Shown here piece after piece: positions 18,225-27,379 of a stretch of 64,000 nucleotides of DNA. Within the stretch, counting starts at the first letter, position 1. Each line of letters begins with the position of its first letter. The notes under the pieces are model-generated. The model ran no database searches. It was given only the letters and a program-made list of their open reading frames with translations, and was not told the origin of the DNA. The stretch lies in the NCBI RefSeq assembly GCF_000772105.1, contig NZ_CP009354.1, forward strand, positions 1,054,001 to 1,118,000, written 5' to 3'. The stretch is from Vibrio tubiashii ATCC 19109 (GTDB lineage Bacteria > Pseudomonadota > Gammaproteobacteria > Enterobacterales > Vibrionaceae). A program made the position numbers and the translations under genes.

Positions 18225-18731
18225 ATGTCACGTGATGGCTCGGTGGCTCCTAAAGAGCGAATTAATATCCGTTATGTTCCAGCAACAGGTGATGCGCAAG
18301 AAGACGTAGAACTGCCGCTGAGCATGATGGTTGTAGGCGATTTCACTGCGCGCGCAGATGAAACACCAATCGAGGAACGTACTCCGATTAACATTGACAA
18401 GGATAACTTCAACGAAGTGCTTGAAGGTTATGCTCCTAATGTTAAAGCAAATGTGCCAAACCAACTTTCAGACGAAGAAGGTGCGCAGATTGGCATCGAT
18501 CTAACGTTCCAAAACATGAAGGACTTTTCGCCAGAAGCGATCGCCAAAAGCGTACCGGAGCTTAATAGCTTACTCGAACTACGTGAGGCTCTAGTTGCAT
18601 TAAAAGGCCCTCTTGGAAATGTTCCTGCGTTCCGTAAGAAGATTGCGGCAGTGCTTCAAGACGAAGAAGCGAGAAAGAAACTATTGGATGAATTAAGCAT
18701 TGGTGAAGACCAAGGCGCGAAAGAAGAATAA
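18225..18731 (+). CDS. tssB: TssB small sheath subunit
   Basis: The 168-residue protein is a TssB/VipA sheath subunit (start SRDGSVAPKERINI, then LPLSMMVVGDFT and LTFQNMKDFSPEAI). It pairs with TssC to form the contractile sheath around the Hcp tube. A clear AAGGA site precedes the ATG. It is separated from tssC by eight bases. Confidence 0.97.
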   Translation: MSRDGSVAPKERINIRYVPATGDAQEDVELPLSMMVVGDFTARADETPIEERTPINIDKDNFNEVLEGYAPNVKANVPNQLSDEEGAQIGIDLTFQNMKDFSPEAIAKSVPELNSLLELREALVALKGPLGNVPAFRKKIAAVLQDEEARKKLLDELSIGEDQGAKEE

Positions 18732-18739
18732 GGGATACC

Positions 18740-20215
18740 ATGTCTGCAGAAGCACAAGCTCCAGAGCAAGAAGCTGCCTTAGCCGCTTCCGATTCACTGC
18801 TGGATAGCATTCTTAATGAAACACGTTTAAAGCCAAGTGATGAAGGGTTTGATGTCGCAAAACGCGGTGTTGAAGCATTTATCGGTGAGCTATTAAGCAG
18901 CTCCAATACTGAGAAAGTCGATCAATCGCTGGTTGATCTGATGATTTCTGAAATCGATCAGAAACTTTCGAAGCAAGTAGACGCGATTCTTCACAACGAA
19001 GAGGTTCAAGCGGTTGAGTCTACCTGGCGTGGTCTAAAGTATCTTGTTGATCACACTGATTTCAGAGAGAACATCCAAATTGAATTGATCTCTGCAAAGA
19101 AAGATGAAGTTCTGGATGATTTTGAAGATGCACCAGAAGTTGTTAAATCTGGCCTGTACAAGCAAATCTATACGCGTGAATACGGTCAATTCGGTGGTAA
19201 GCCAGTAGGTGCAGTGATCTGTGACTACCAGCTTTCATCTTCTTCTCCTGATATCAAGCTTATGGAGTACATGGCCAATGTAGGTGCTATGTCTCACGCT
19301 CCGTTCATTACATCTGCATCTTCAAAGTTCTTTGGTTTAGATAGCTATGAAGAGCTTCCTAATCTGAAAGATCTTAAGTCTGTATTTGAAGGTCCTCAGT
19401 ACACGAAATGGCGCGGGTTCAGAGAGCATGAAGATGCGCGATATGTGGGTCTATGTACTTCTCGCTTTATGCTTCGCACACCATACTCTGTCGAAGACAA
19501 TCCAATCAAGGCGTTCGATTACGACGAGCAGGTAACAGATAGCCACCATAACTACCTATGGGGTAACTCTGCGTACGCGATGGCTTCGAAAATCAGCGAG
19601 TCGTTTGCGAAGTACCGTTGGTGTCCAAACATCATTGGTCCACAAAGTGGCGGTGCGGTATTCGATCTACCGGTATACAACTTTGAATCAATGGGTCAAA
19701 TCGAAACTAAGATCCCAACAGAGATTCTAGTTTCTGACCGCCGTGAGTACGAATTAGCGGAAGAAGGTTTCATCGCGCTTACTATGCGTAAAGGCTCTGA
19801 CAATGCAGCGTTCTTCTCTGCAAACTCAGTACAGAAACCTAAAGTGTTTGCCAATACCCCAGAGGGTAAACAAGCTGAAATGAACTATAAGCTAGGTACT
19901 CAACTGCCATATATGTTCATTATCAACCGTCTTGCTCACTACATTAAAGTTCTTCAACGCGAACAGATTGGTTCTTGGAAAGAGCGTTCAGACTTAGAAA
20001 TCGAATTGAACAAATGGATTCGTCAGTATGTGTCTGATCAAGAGAACCCACCAGCGGAAGTACGTGGTCGTCGACCTCTACGTGCAGCGAAAGTTGAAGT
20101 GTCTGACGTAGAGGGTGATCCAGGCTGGTACAAGGTATCTATGTCTGTCCGTCCTCACTTCAAGTACATGGGTGCAAGCTTCGACCTATCATTGGTTGGT
20201 AAATTAGACCAATAA
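18740..20215 (+). CDS. tssC: TssC large sheath subunit
   Basis: This 491-residue protein is a TssC/VipB sheath protein of typical length. It contains VESTWRGLKYLVDHTDF, GQFGGKPVGAVICDY, MAYMANVGAMSHAPF-like core and the ending PHFKYMGASFDLSLVGKL. ClpV recognises the N terminus of this family after contraction. An intrinsic terminator-like hairpin follows within 20 bases of its stop. Confidence 0.97.
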   Translation: MSAEAQAPEQEAALAASDSLLDSILNETRLKPSDEGFDVAKRGVEAFIGELLSSSNTEKVDQSLVDLMISEIDQKLSKQVDAILHNEEVQAVESTWRGLKYLVDHTDFRENIQIELISAKKDEVLDDFEDAPEVVKSGLYKQIYTREYGQFGGKPVGAVICDYQLSSSSPDIKLMEYMANVGAMSHAPFITSASSKFFGLDSYEELPNLKDLKSVFEGPQYTKWRGFREHEDARYVGLCTSRFMLRTPYSVEDNPIKAFDYDEQVTDSHHNYLWGNSAYAMASKISESFAKYRWCPNIIGPQSGGAVFDLPVYNFESMGQIETKIPTEILVSDRREYELAEEGFIALTMRKGSDNAAFFSANSVQKPKVFANTPEGKQAEMNYKLGTQLPYMFIINRLAHYIKVLQREQIGSWKERSDLEIELNKWIRQYVSDQENPPAEVRGRRPLRAAKVEVSDVEGDPGWYKVSMSVRPHFKYMGASFDLSLVGKLDQ

Positions 20216-20234
20216 GCTTAGTTGAGCATTATCA

Positions 20235-20263
20235 AGCAGCCAGCAAACACTGGCTGCTTTTTT
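20235..20263 (+). terminator. Intrinsic terminator inside the operon, between tssC and tssE
   Basis: AGCAGCCAG and CTGGCTGCT form a nine-base-pair stem with a six-base loop, followed by five more T residues. It lies between sheath genes, needed in hundreds of copies, and baseplate genes, needed in few. Partial termination would set that ratio. Confidence 0.8.
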
Positions 20264-20276
20264 CATAGGACTGAGT

Positions 20277-20687
20277 ATGGAAAAAGGTTATCGACTTTTA
20301 GAGCGAATCGAATTGGGTGAACCCAAAAGTTGCTACGAGAAAGTGGTTTCTCATAAGCATTTGATTGAGTCTATACATTTTCACCTGGCTGATTTACTGA
20401 ACACGCACTCAGGTAATGCGATGATCGATGGTGAGTATGGATTACCAGACTTTAATGACGTTCTCTCCAACAACACCAATCTTGTTCGCCACATTCAAAA
20501 GAATATAACGTCAACAATAGAGCGTTTCGAACCCCGCTTGCGGAGTGTCGAAGTTCATTATCGCGAAGACCACCATAACCCTTTGCAACTGGGCTTTGGT
20601 ATTCGTGGAGAAGTCTCTCATAACGGCGGGAAGGTGCCGATGTCGATCGATGTCTACATGGGTACTGACGGCCAATTTAACGTTTAG
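20277..20687 (+). CDS. tssE: TssE baseplate protein (gp25-like)
   Basis: The 136-residue protein has the gp25/lysozyme-like fold pattern of TssE: an N-terminal LLERIE, a central DGEYGLPDFND loop, an IERFEPRLRSVEV strand and a C-terminal beta hairpin. It is a wedge component of the T6SS baseplate together with TssF, TssG and TssK. It follows the tssC terminator and precedes tssF by ten bases. Confidence 0.95.
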   Translation: MEKGYRLLERIELGEPKSCYEKVVSHKHLIESIHFHLADLLNTHSGNAMIDGEYGLPDFNDVLSNNTNLVRHIQKNITSTIERFEPRLRSVEVHYREDHHNPLQLGFGIRGEVSHNGGKVPMSIDVYMGTDGQFNV

Positions 20688-20697
20688 TAGGTATCAC

Positions 20698-22446
20698 TTG
20701 AGCAACAGTAAATACTTTCAAGATGAGCTCACTTATCTGCGTGAAGCTGGTAGTGAGTTTGCTAAATATCACCCCAAGTTAACGCATTTTTTATCGGAAG
20801 GAACGTTTGATCCCGACGTCGAGCGACTGCTTGAAGGTTTTGCTTTCCTGACTGGTCGAATTCGTGAAAAAATCGATGATGAGTTGCCGGAGCTGACTCA
20901 GTCGTTAATGACTTTGCTGTGGCCTCATTATATGCGCTCGGTGCCTTCTATGTGCATTAGTGAGCTAAAACCTCATACCGGAAGTGTCACGGAAAAAACG
21001 GTGGTGAAAAGAGGTGCTGAGATGGCGAGCGAGCAAGTGGAAGGAACTCAGTGTTTATTCCGCACTTGCTACGATGTCGACCTATACCCTATTAACATCA
21101 CTGGTATTGAGCAATCCAATAGCCGCACAAGCTCAACGATTGATATTACATTGTCCACCGAACATGGCCTCGAGCTTTCCCGTATTGGCTTGGATACCTT
21201 AAGACTTCATCTCCATGGTGAAATTCATATTTCGCGCACAGTGTTCCTATGGTTGTTCAGATATCTAGATTATGTGGAGCTAGATGTTGGTGGAGGTTAT
21301 AAACACAAGCTCGGTCCAGAATTTGTCAAACCGGTTGGTTTCGATGAAGACGAAGCGTTACTTCCATATAGTAAAAACTCGTTCGCTGGGTATCGCTTAC
21401 TCCAGGAACTGTTCTCATTACCTGACAAGTTCATGTTCTTTGATGTTCAAGGACTAGATTGGCTAAAAGGCGTTCCTCAGCGTAGTAACGTAAATATCAA
21501 GTTTCACTTTAAACGGGCATTGCCGTCTGAAGTTGTTTTAAAAGATAAGCATTTAAGATTGCATTGCACGCCGGCGGTCAACTTATTCGAGAAAGATGGC
21601 GACCCGATAAGGCTTGAACACCGACGCAATGAATACAAAGTGCGCCCACAAAGTACCAGCCAAGATCATTTTGAAGTGTACTCGATCGAAAGTGTTGAGA
21701 GTTGGAGTAAAGACGAGCGTCGACGTAAACCTCTAATTGAATTTGAGACTTTTGAGCATCAAATCAATCAGCGAGATAAACGCGAATTCTATAAGTCGAA
21801 AGTAGGGGAGCGTGTGAGTGGTCGCGGCTTAGAGCGATATATTTCTTTTCATACCCACAATGGTGATATAGCAGATCTAGGATCCGAAACGGTCTTGATG
21901 AAATTGCAATGCAGTAATGCAGACTTAGCCGAGCGATTGTCCGTAGGAGATGTCACATATACGACCCATAAGTCGCCGACATATGCTACGTTCGAGAACA
22001 TCACAAAGCCGACTCAATCTGTCAGCCCTCAGGTCAATGGGGAATTACAATGGCAGCTAATCGCCAACATGTCGTTGAACTATTTGTCCTTGGCCAACAT
22101 CGATGTCCTTAAAGTCTTGCTATCGACCTATGACTTCCATTCGCGAGTAGATAGACAAGCGCATCGAGCTTCAATACATCGGCTGGATGGCATTATCTCT
22201 TCTGAAATGAAACCGATCGATCGTGTTTTTAGGGGGGTGTCAGTGCGAGGCAACCAATTCAAATTGGTCACTAACTCCAAATTTTTTGTCAATGAAGGCG
22301 ATATGTTTTTGATGGTGAACGTACTCAACGAGTTCATCAGACTTTACTCAAGTGTTAATTCATTTACAGAGCTTGAGGTTTTTGATGAAGCAAGTGGTGA
22401 AGTCTACAACTGGGCAAGCTTAATCGGGCAACAGACAATACTATGA
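20698..22446 (+). CDS. tssF: TssF baseplate wedge protein
   Basis: The product is a TssF (VasA/ImpG) protein of 582 residues. The TTG at 20698 is chosen because TAGGT lies six bases upstream and the family's usual opening, KYFQDELTYLREAGSEFAKYHP, begins just after it; the frame upstream of it overlaps tssE and does not look like TssF. PELTQSLMTLLWPHYMRSVPSM is a hallmark of the family. The stop overlaps the tssG start in an ATGA arrangement. Confidence 0.95.
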   Translation: MSNSKYFQDELTYLREAGSEFAKYHPKLTHFLSEGTFDPDVERLLEGFAFLTGRIREKIDDELPELTQSLMTLLWPHYMRSVPSMCISELKPHTGSVTEKTVVKRGAEMASEQVEGTQCLFRTCYDVDLYPINITGIEQSNSRTSSTIDITLSTEHGLELSRIGLDTLRLHLHGEIHISRTVFLWLFRYLDYVELDVGGGYKHKLGPEFVKPVGFDEDEALLPYSKNSFAGYRLLQELFSLPDKFMFFDVQGLDWLKGVPQRSNVNIKFHFKRALPSEVVLKDKHLRLHCTPAVNLFEKDGDPIRLEHRRNEYKVRPQSTSQDHFEVYSIESVESWSKDERRRKPLIEFETFEHQINQRDKREFYKSKVGERVSGRGLERYISFHTHNGDIADLGSETVLMKLQCSNADLAERLSVGDVTYTTHKSPTYATFENITKPTQSVSPQVNGELQWQLIANMSLNYLSLANIDVLKVLLSTYDFHSRVDRQAHRASIHRLDGIISSEMKPIDRVFRGVSVRGNQFKLVTNSKFFVNEGDMFLMVNVLNEFIRLYSSVNSFTELEVFDEASGEVYNWASLIGQQTIL

Positions 22447-23441
22447 TTGAAGCAATATCCAAAGATTCCCATGATTTTAGCTTCTATCAAGCGGTTCTTC
22501 TGCTTGAAAAGCACTATCAGCGCCTTCCTGACTGCGAATTTTCCGCGGTTGGAGAAAACAAGTACTTTCACCAAGAACGTATTGAGTTTAGTGTTTCGCC
22601 GAAACTCAGTTTCCCGAAGAGTGACATGGATTTCATTGTCCATATGGAGCGCAATGGTCAGCAGTACTCCCGAATTGAAACCAATTTTCTTGGATTGCAT
22701 GGCGCTAGCTCACCACTCCCGGCTTCTTATACCGAAAAACTAGCAGGACGTGAGGAGGAAGAAAATCCGGTAAAAAGCTTTTTTGATTTCTTCCACAATC
22801 GTTATACGAGTTTACTCTATAGAGTCTGGAAGAAATATCGCTATCACGTGCAGTATCAAAGTGGTGCTAGTGACGCGTTCTCTGGAAGAATACTGCACTT
22901 AGCCGGCCTGTCTGGTGTGATGCAAGACTGTGATGTGGCAGAGTTGGATAGGGCGAAAATACTTTCCTATGTCAACCAACTATCCACTCGTACACGTTCT
23001 CCTAAGTTGATTGCGGGGATAGTTTCTCACTACTTTGCTCTTCAGAGTGTAAGAATAGAAGAATGGGTCTATCGAAGGGTAAGTATTGCTGAGTGTCAGA
23101 GAAACAAGCTCAACAGAATGAACTGTGTTCTAGGTCAGAACCTGCATTTAGGCCAAAGTATTGCCGATTTAAATGGTAAGTTTAATCTTTGCATTGACGA
23201 TATCGACTTTGCCACCTTTCGGCGGTTTTCCTATGGCGGCGAGCTACACAATACGTTAGTTGGCCTTATGCGCTTCATCCTCCGTGACCCGATGTCTTGG
23301 GATCTAAAATTAACGGTGAACCTTGATACTGTACCTGAGAATAAGCTTGGGCATGGGGAAGGGAATCGTTTAGGGCAGACCATATGGCTAGGCGCCCCTA
23401 GCGAGAAAGACGTGAAAATTAAAGTTATCGGTAGCATTTAA
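22443..23441 (+). CDS. tssG: TssG baseplate wedge protein
   Basis: The 332-residue protein is a TssG (VasB/ImpH) family member. It shows the F-x-QAVLLLE start, the ETNFLGLHGASSPLPASYTE-type motif split around residues 75-95, and the FFHNRYTSLLYRVWKKYRY helix. It binds TssF in the baseplate wedge. It overlaps tssF by four bases and ends the operon at a strong terminator. Confidence 0.95.
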   Translation: MIEAISKDSHDFSFYQAVLLLEKHYQRLPDCEFSAVGENKYFHQERIEFSVSPKLSFPKSDMDFIVHMERNGQQYSRIETNFLGLHGASSPLPASYTEKLAGREEEENPVKSFFDFFHNRYTSLLYRVWKKYRYHVQYQSGASDAFSGRILHLAGLSGVMQDCDVAELDRAKILSYVNQLSTRTRSPKLIAGIVSHYFALQSVRIEEWVYRRVSIAECQRNKLNRMNCVLGQNLHLGQSIADLNGKFNLCIDDIDFATFRRFSYGGELHNTLVGLMRFILRDPMSWDLKLTVNLDTVPENKLGHGEGNRLGQTIWLGAPSEKDVKIKVIGSI

Positions 23442-23468
23442 AAAGCCGCTCGAAAGAGCGGCTTTTTT
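23441..23468. terminator. Bidirectional intrinsic terminator between tssG and the AsnC-type gene
   Basis: AAAAGCCGCTC and GAGCGGCTTTT pair around a GAAA loop, with T residues on the right and A residues on the left. It can end the rightward tss operon and the leftward tssM-regulator operon. Confidence 0.9.
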
Positions 23469-23485
23469 CATCAAGTAGATGTCTT

Positions 23486-23938
23486 TTAACGACTGATAGG
23501 CTGGTGGAGTACGACGGTTGTGTCGAGCTTTTGAATACCACTAAATGCCTCTATCTCGTTAGATAGGTGGTGAATAGACTGTAGGTCTGGAGCTTCGATC
23601 AGGGCAATAATATCGAAGTTGCCACCCACAACGCTTGTTAAGCGTACCTCTGGAATCTCTTTGAGCGCATTGGTGACATCATTTTTCTTGCCTTTCTCGC
23701 AAGAAATAAGCAGGTAACTAGCTGCTGTTCGGCCTTCATTTTCTATGCGAATTTGAGCCGTATACCCTTTAATGATACCAGTTTGCTCTAATCGGTTGAT
23801 ACGCTCTGCGACTGCGGTACGTGACAAACCGATGTTGCGAGAAAGATTTGCAATAGACTGACGTCCGTTCGATAAAAGGCTCGAAAGTATTTTACGATCC
23901 AATTTATCTAAGCCTTGTAAAGTCATGTTAGAAATCAT
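23486..23938 (-). CDS. AsnC/Lrp-type transcriptional regulator encoded within the T6SS cluster
   Basis: The 150-residue protein has an N-terminal Lrp helix-turn-helix (LDRKILSSLLSNGRQSIANL, then RNIGLSRTAVAERINRLEQ) and a C-terminal RAM ligand/oligomerisation domain (~70-145). AGG lies about nine bases before the start. It is the last gene of the minus-strand operon after tssM. In V. parahaemolyticus T6SS1 a gene of this type in the same place (VP1407) is known as a positive regulator of the system. That supports the same job here, though the ligand is unknown. Confidence 0.9.
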   Translation of the reverse strand: MISNMTLQGLDKLDRKILSSLLSNGRQSIANLSRNIGLSRTAVAERINRLEQTGIIKGYTAQIRIENEGRTAASYLLISCEKGKKNDVTNALKEIPEVRLTSVVGGNFDIIALIEAPDLQSIHHLSNEIEAFSGIQKLDTTVVLHQPISR

Positions 23939-23969
23939 GTGTTCTGCCTAATTTATTCTTATATGTTTA

Positions 23970-26900
23970 TTAAATTGACTCTGGAAGTGTAAAGTTATAC
24001 AGCTCCGCAAGAGTAAACGGGTTTTTCGGTGTCAGTGGGGTGATACGAAGGCTCAAATCCCTTCCTGACACTTTTATGTTACTGACGAAGCTACCGTTAT
24101 GAGTGTTTGTCAGGGACGAATCACCTAGCAATCTATATATCGCCCATTGACCACTCTTATTTAAAACGTGTTGTTTACCTTCGTCGGTTACATCTTGGAT
24201 CGTGATACTAATATTGAAGTCACCATTTTGCGGTGGCCACTCCATCTCACGAATTCGGCTTGGACCGTGATAGTAGCTAATATCAGTGTCGGCAATCTTA
24301 ATGCTGGCTCTGATAGCACTTGAATCAAGGTCTAATACTTTGGCACTAAAAGGAATATTGATACGGTTAGTGCTCTTGTTAATTAACGTATCTCTTATGA
24401 CATTGTAGTTGCGCAGTTGAACCAAAAGAGCGGGAGAAATTGGCATTGTCTCGCCATCAACCTGCTTTGGTACCCATAGGTTTGTGTCATAAAAAGGTGC
24501 GAAGTTCTTTTGTATGAATGTGTCTAGTAATCCGCCCGAAGCAAAAAGAAGTTCAAAGTCTTCAATAGAGATCTCTTCTGTCGCAGACAGGTCGAACGGA
24601 TATTTACCAAGTCCAAGCTCTCTGAACTTAGAGTATATTTCGCTGTACCACTGAGTTTGGATGCCCTTTGATGATTCGGTAATCATCACTGACCAACTTT
24701 GTTTCACCACTTCAAGCAGCCAACTTCTCACTGGCTCCGGCGATTTCTGAGCGATCTGTTTAAGCTTAATCAGCGGATCGGCATCAGTACTGTTCATTCG
24801 ATGCTGAGCCGCAGCCAACGCTGCCATTTGTGGATCTGGGGCATCGGCAATGTCTTTCATGTAGGTACGAACGCGACTTAGAGCGGCGATTGTTTCATCC
24901 CATGGTGTCGGTGAGTTAGGAGTCTCACTCACTTGCAATTGGTTTAACAAGTTAAATGCTTGTTCCACACGCTTCATTAGCAAGTAATCAGGTTTTAGCA
25001 CCTCTTCTGCCGCTTCCGAAGTGGAACTGGCAACCTCAAGCAACTTAGGATTAACCTTTGAAACTAGGGCGTTTTTATCTCCTACAGGAGAGAACTGTGT
25101 ATTTGCGTAAACTTGCTTTAAAACGGTGGTTAAAGGAGACGAAGGCCCCGAAATTAGATCCACGGCATTAGTAAGATCACCTACGTTGTCGTAGTGCTGT
25201 ACTTTGAGCTCACTTAACGCATTGCGCCAGTAGCTGATGTAGTCATCTGTATACTTTTTACGTACTTGATCTTTGAAGGCTTCTTGCTCTTCTTGGGTAG
25301 GGATTACATGATTTGATAACCCAAGTACCCAGTTGTCACTGATAACCTGTTTTGACAATAAATCTACACGAGGTCGATAGAAGGTACTAAAGCCTGTTGA
25401 AGTGTATGCTTTATCAATGACCAAGCTTTCACGGTCGCTCGGTGTTGAAAATACATTGCTAAACTCAAACCCTACTGCACGCTGTAGATCTAGGGTACCT
25501 AAACCGATGGAATCCGCTTGGCTCAATATACCTGCGTAGACAAGATCAACATTAGAATTTGATAGGAGCGAGCGTCTTGTGGCACGAACAATGTCCATAC
25601 TGATGTTAACAGGAGCAAACTCAGTACGGAAATAAGCATCAAGATAACCCATAGTCTGTTGAGCCAGTTCCGGGTTACTAAGGCCGTCTAGTACCTCAAG
25701 TGTTTGATTACGAAGGAACTTGATATCTCGTTTAGTAGGATCGTTGAGCATTAAGTAACCTTTTAGCAAAGGTAGCGCACGATTTACGTCATGAAGATTC
25801 TGAGTCAATTGAATCCGATAACCGCTCTCGATAATTGGCATTATTCGCTGAGATACTTGCTGCAGAAGGGCTATATACGCGATTTTTGTGCTTTCGTCTA
25901 AACGACTAATGTTCAATGGTAATAACTCTTCGTCTAGCGCTTTAGAACCACTTAACCAAGCATTGTAAGACGGCTGAACAGAGTTGTTTGCATCAGTTAG
26001 CAGGGTATTGAAGTCCGAATTTTGATCAAGTTGACTAGTCTCATCAATACCAAGTAACTGGTTGATTACACGCAGGTTGCTGTCTAGCGTTGTTGCAAAA
26101 AAGTAGCCGCCACCCACGAGTAAAACGACAGAAGTGAGCATCGCAAGACGGCTTTGTCTTTGTATTATGCGGAGGTACGTTTTGTTTTCTCCGGCAAAGT
26201 CACTCTCAGGTAAAACTTGAGAGTCCATGAGAAACCTTGAGAAATAAGGCGTTTCTGTTAAATGAGTATGTTCAGAGGCAATGATTGGTAAGTTAAAGTA
26301 GTTACTGCAACTCTTTGCTAGTAGGTTGTACTTGCGACCACCTTGTAAACTAGAGCAAAAGAATATTTCGCGTAGATCTAAGGTATATAAGCCACTGTTG
26401 GCTTCACAAAGGCGATCAAGTACATACCCCACTTCTGCTTGGCATAGCTCGAACTGTTTTGGAAAAGATAGAATCGCTTGCTTTTCGCCCACATCATTCG
26501 ATGTTGATGAGGAATCTAGTGCATTCGCCTCTAGCACTTTTACCAAGTTTTGATAGCTATCGCGGTAGTACTCGGTAAGGACACCTTTTGCTTCTTTTAA
26601 TGGAATAGAAAGAAACTCTACGCGAGATTTAAGCGAACTGAAGCTCACGTATTCTTTGAATCCGTCAAGCTTGTCTAGCTTAGACATCATTAGATAGACG
26701 GGCAGGGCAGACGATGTTTTCTCGCTAACGGATTTCATTCGTTCCAACAAAGCCGTCAGCGTGTAATCCTTCTGTTCCGGTTCTGAAATGATCAGGAACT
26801 CAAAATCAATAAACAGCAGGCAACCAGAAAACGGCTTGCGTGGTCTGTAACGTATCACTTCATCGACGAACGTTGCCCATAAAGAAGCGTCACTGCTTGA

Positions 26901-27356
26901 TACCTCTTGGAAAACCAATCTCTGATCGGGTTTTACATAGACGGCATTGTCGGATTCATACCACTCGAAAAAGTCGTTTTTTGCGGTTCGAGTTTTGTCC
27001 ATTGGCTTAATGGCACTGGAATTGAACAAAAACTGACGTCGACCAGATGCTTTGTTTCCAATCAGCAAGTAGATTGGCTTTTTGCCAGCGTTAGCGAGCA
27101 ATGGGCGCATGACCATTGAAAGTGCTTCTTCTTCAGTCTCAAGGCGCTGTGCTTTTAGATTATTTTTTTTCTTATACCAAAGCGTGAGCTGGAAAATTAG
27201 GTAAAAAGCAGCGATTGTGCCTAATCCTATCCATAAGAATAGCTTGTTAGCTTCTTGTAGCCAGAATATGTAAACAGCAGTTAATGTCACTGCAAGAAGC
27301 AGAGCAATCACGCTGGAAACCACGATGGGGTTTCTTAGTAGTTTTTGTTTGAACAT
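23970..27356 (-). CDS. tssM: TssM inner-membrane protein (IcmF/VasK)
   Basis: The 1128-residue protein is the TssM core of the trans-envelope complex with TssL and TssJ. Two membrane helices lie at ~11-33 and ~39-60, a cytoplasmic domain follows, a third helix lies at ~405-425 (LTSVVLLVGGGYFF) and a large periplasmic domain reaches the C terminus. The P-loop position reads GNKASGRR (100-107). The usual Lys and Ser/Thr are both Arg, so ATP binding there is doubtful. It lies 23 bases after the tssA-like gene. Confidence 0.95.
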   Translation of the reverse strand: MFKQKLLRNPIVVSSVIALLLAVTLTAVYIFWLQEANKLFLWIGLGTIAAFYLIFQLTLWYKKKNNLKAQRLETEEEALSMVMRPLLANAGKKPIYLLIGNKASGRRQFLFNSSAIKPMDKTRTAKNDFFEWYESDNAVYVKPDQRLVFQEVSSSDASLWATFVDEVIRYRPRKPFSGCLLFIDFEFLIISEPEQKDYTLTALLERMKSVSEKTSSALPVYLMMSKLDKLDGFKEYVSFSSLKSRVEFLSIPLKEAKGVLTEYYRDSYQNLVKVLEANALDSSSTSNDVGEKQAILSFPKQFELCQAEVGYVLDRLCEANSGLYTLDLREIFFCSSLQGGRKYNLLAKSCSNYFNLPIIASEHTHLTETPYFSRFLMDSQVLPESDFAGENKTYLRIIQRQSRLAMLTSVVLLVGGGYFFATTLDSNLRVINQLLGIDETSQLDQNSDFNTLLTDANNSVQPSYNAWLSGSKALDEELLPLNISRLDESTKIAYIALLQQVSQRIMPIIESGYRIQLTQNLHDVNRALPLLKGYLMLNDPTKRDIKFLRNQTLEVLDGLSNPELAQQTMGYLDAYFRTEFAPVNISMDIVRATRRSLLSNSNVDLVYAGILSQADSIGLGTLDLQRAVGFEFSNVFSTPSDRESLVIDKAYTSTGFSTFYRPRVDLLSKQVISDNWVLGLSNHVIPTQEEQEAFKDQVRKKYTDDYISYWRNALSELKVQHYDNVGDLTNAVDLISGPSSPLTTVLKQVYANTQFSPVGDKNALVSKVNPKLLEVASSTSEAAEEVLKPDYLLMKRVEQAFNLLNQLQVSETPNSPTPWDETIAALSRVRTYMKDIADAPDPQMAALAAAQHRMNSTDADPLIKLKQIAQKSPEPVRSWLLEVVKQSWSVMITESSKGIQTQWYSEIYSKFRELGLGKYPFDLSATEEISIEDFELLFASGGLLDTFIQKNFAPFYDTNLWVPKQVDGETMPISPALLVQLRNYNVIRDTLINKSTNRINIPFSAKVLDLDSSAIRASIKIADTDISYYHGPSRIREMEWPPQNGDFNISITIQDVTDEGKQHVLNKSGQWAIYRLLGDSSLTNTHNGSFVSNIKVSGRDLSLRITPLTPKNPFTLAELYNFTLPESI

Positions 27357-27379
27357 AAGCCTTTAATTTTTTGACGTTG

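Noticed and set aside
20545..20697. Upstream extension of tssF to an ATG inside tssE
   Set aside because: The extension is unlike TssF and overlaps a conserved tssE; TTG 20698 has a ribosome-binding site and the family's usual start follows.
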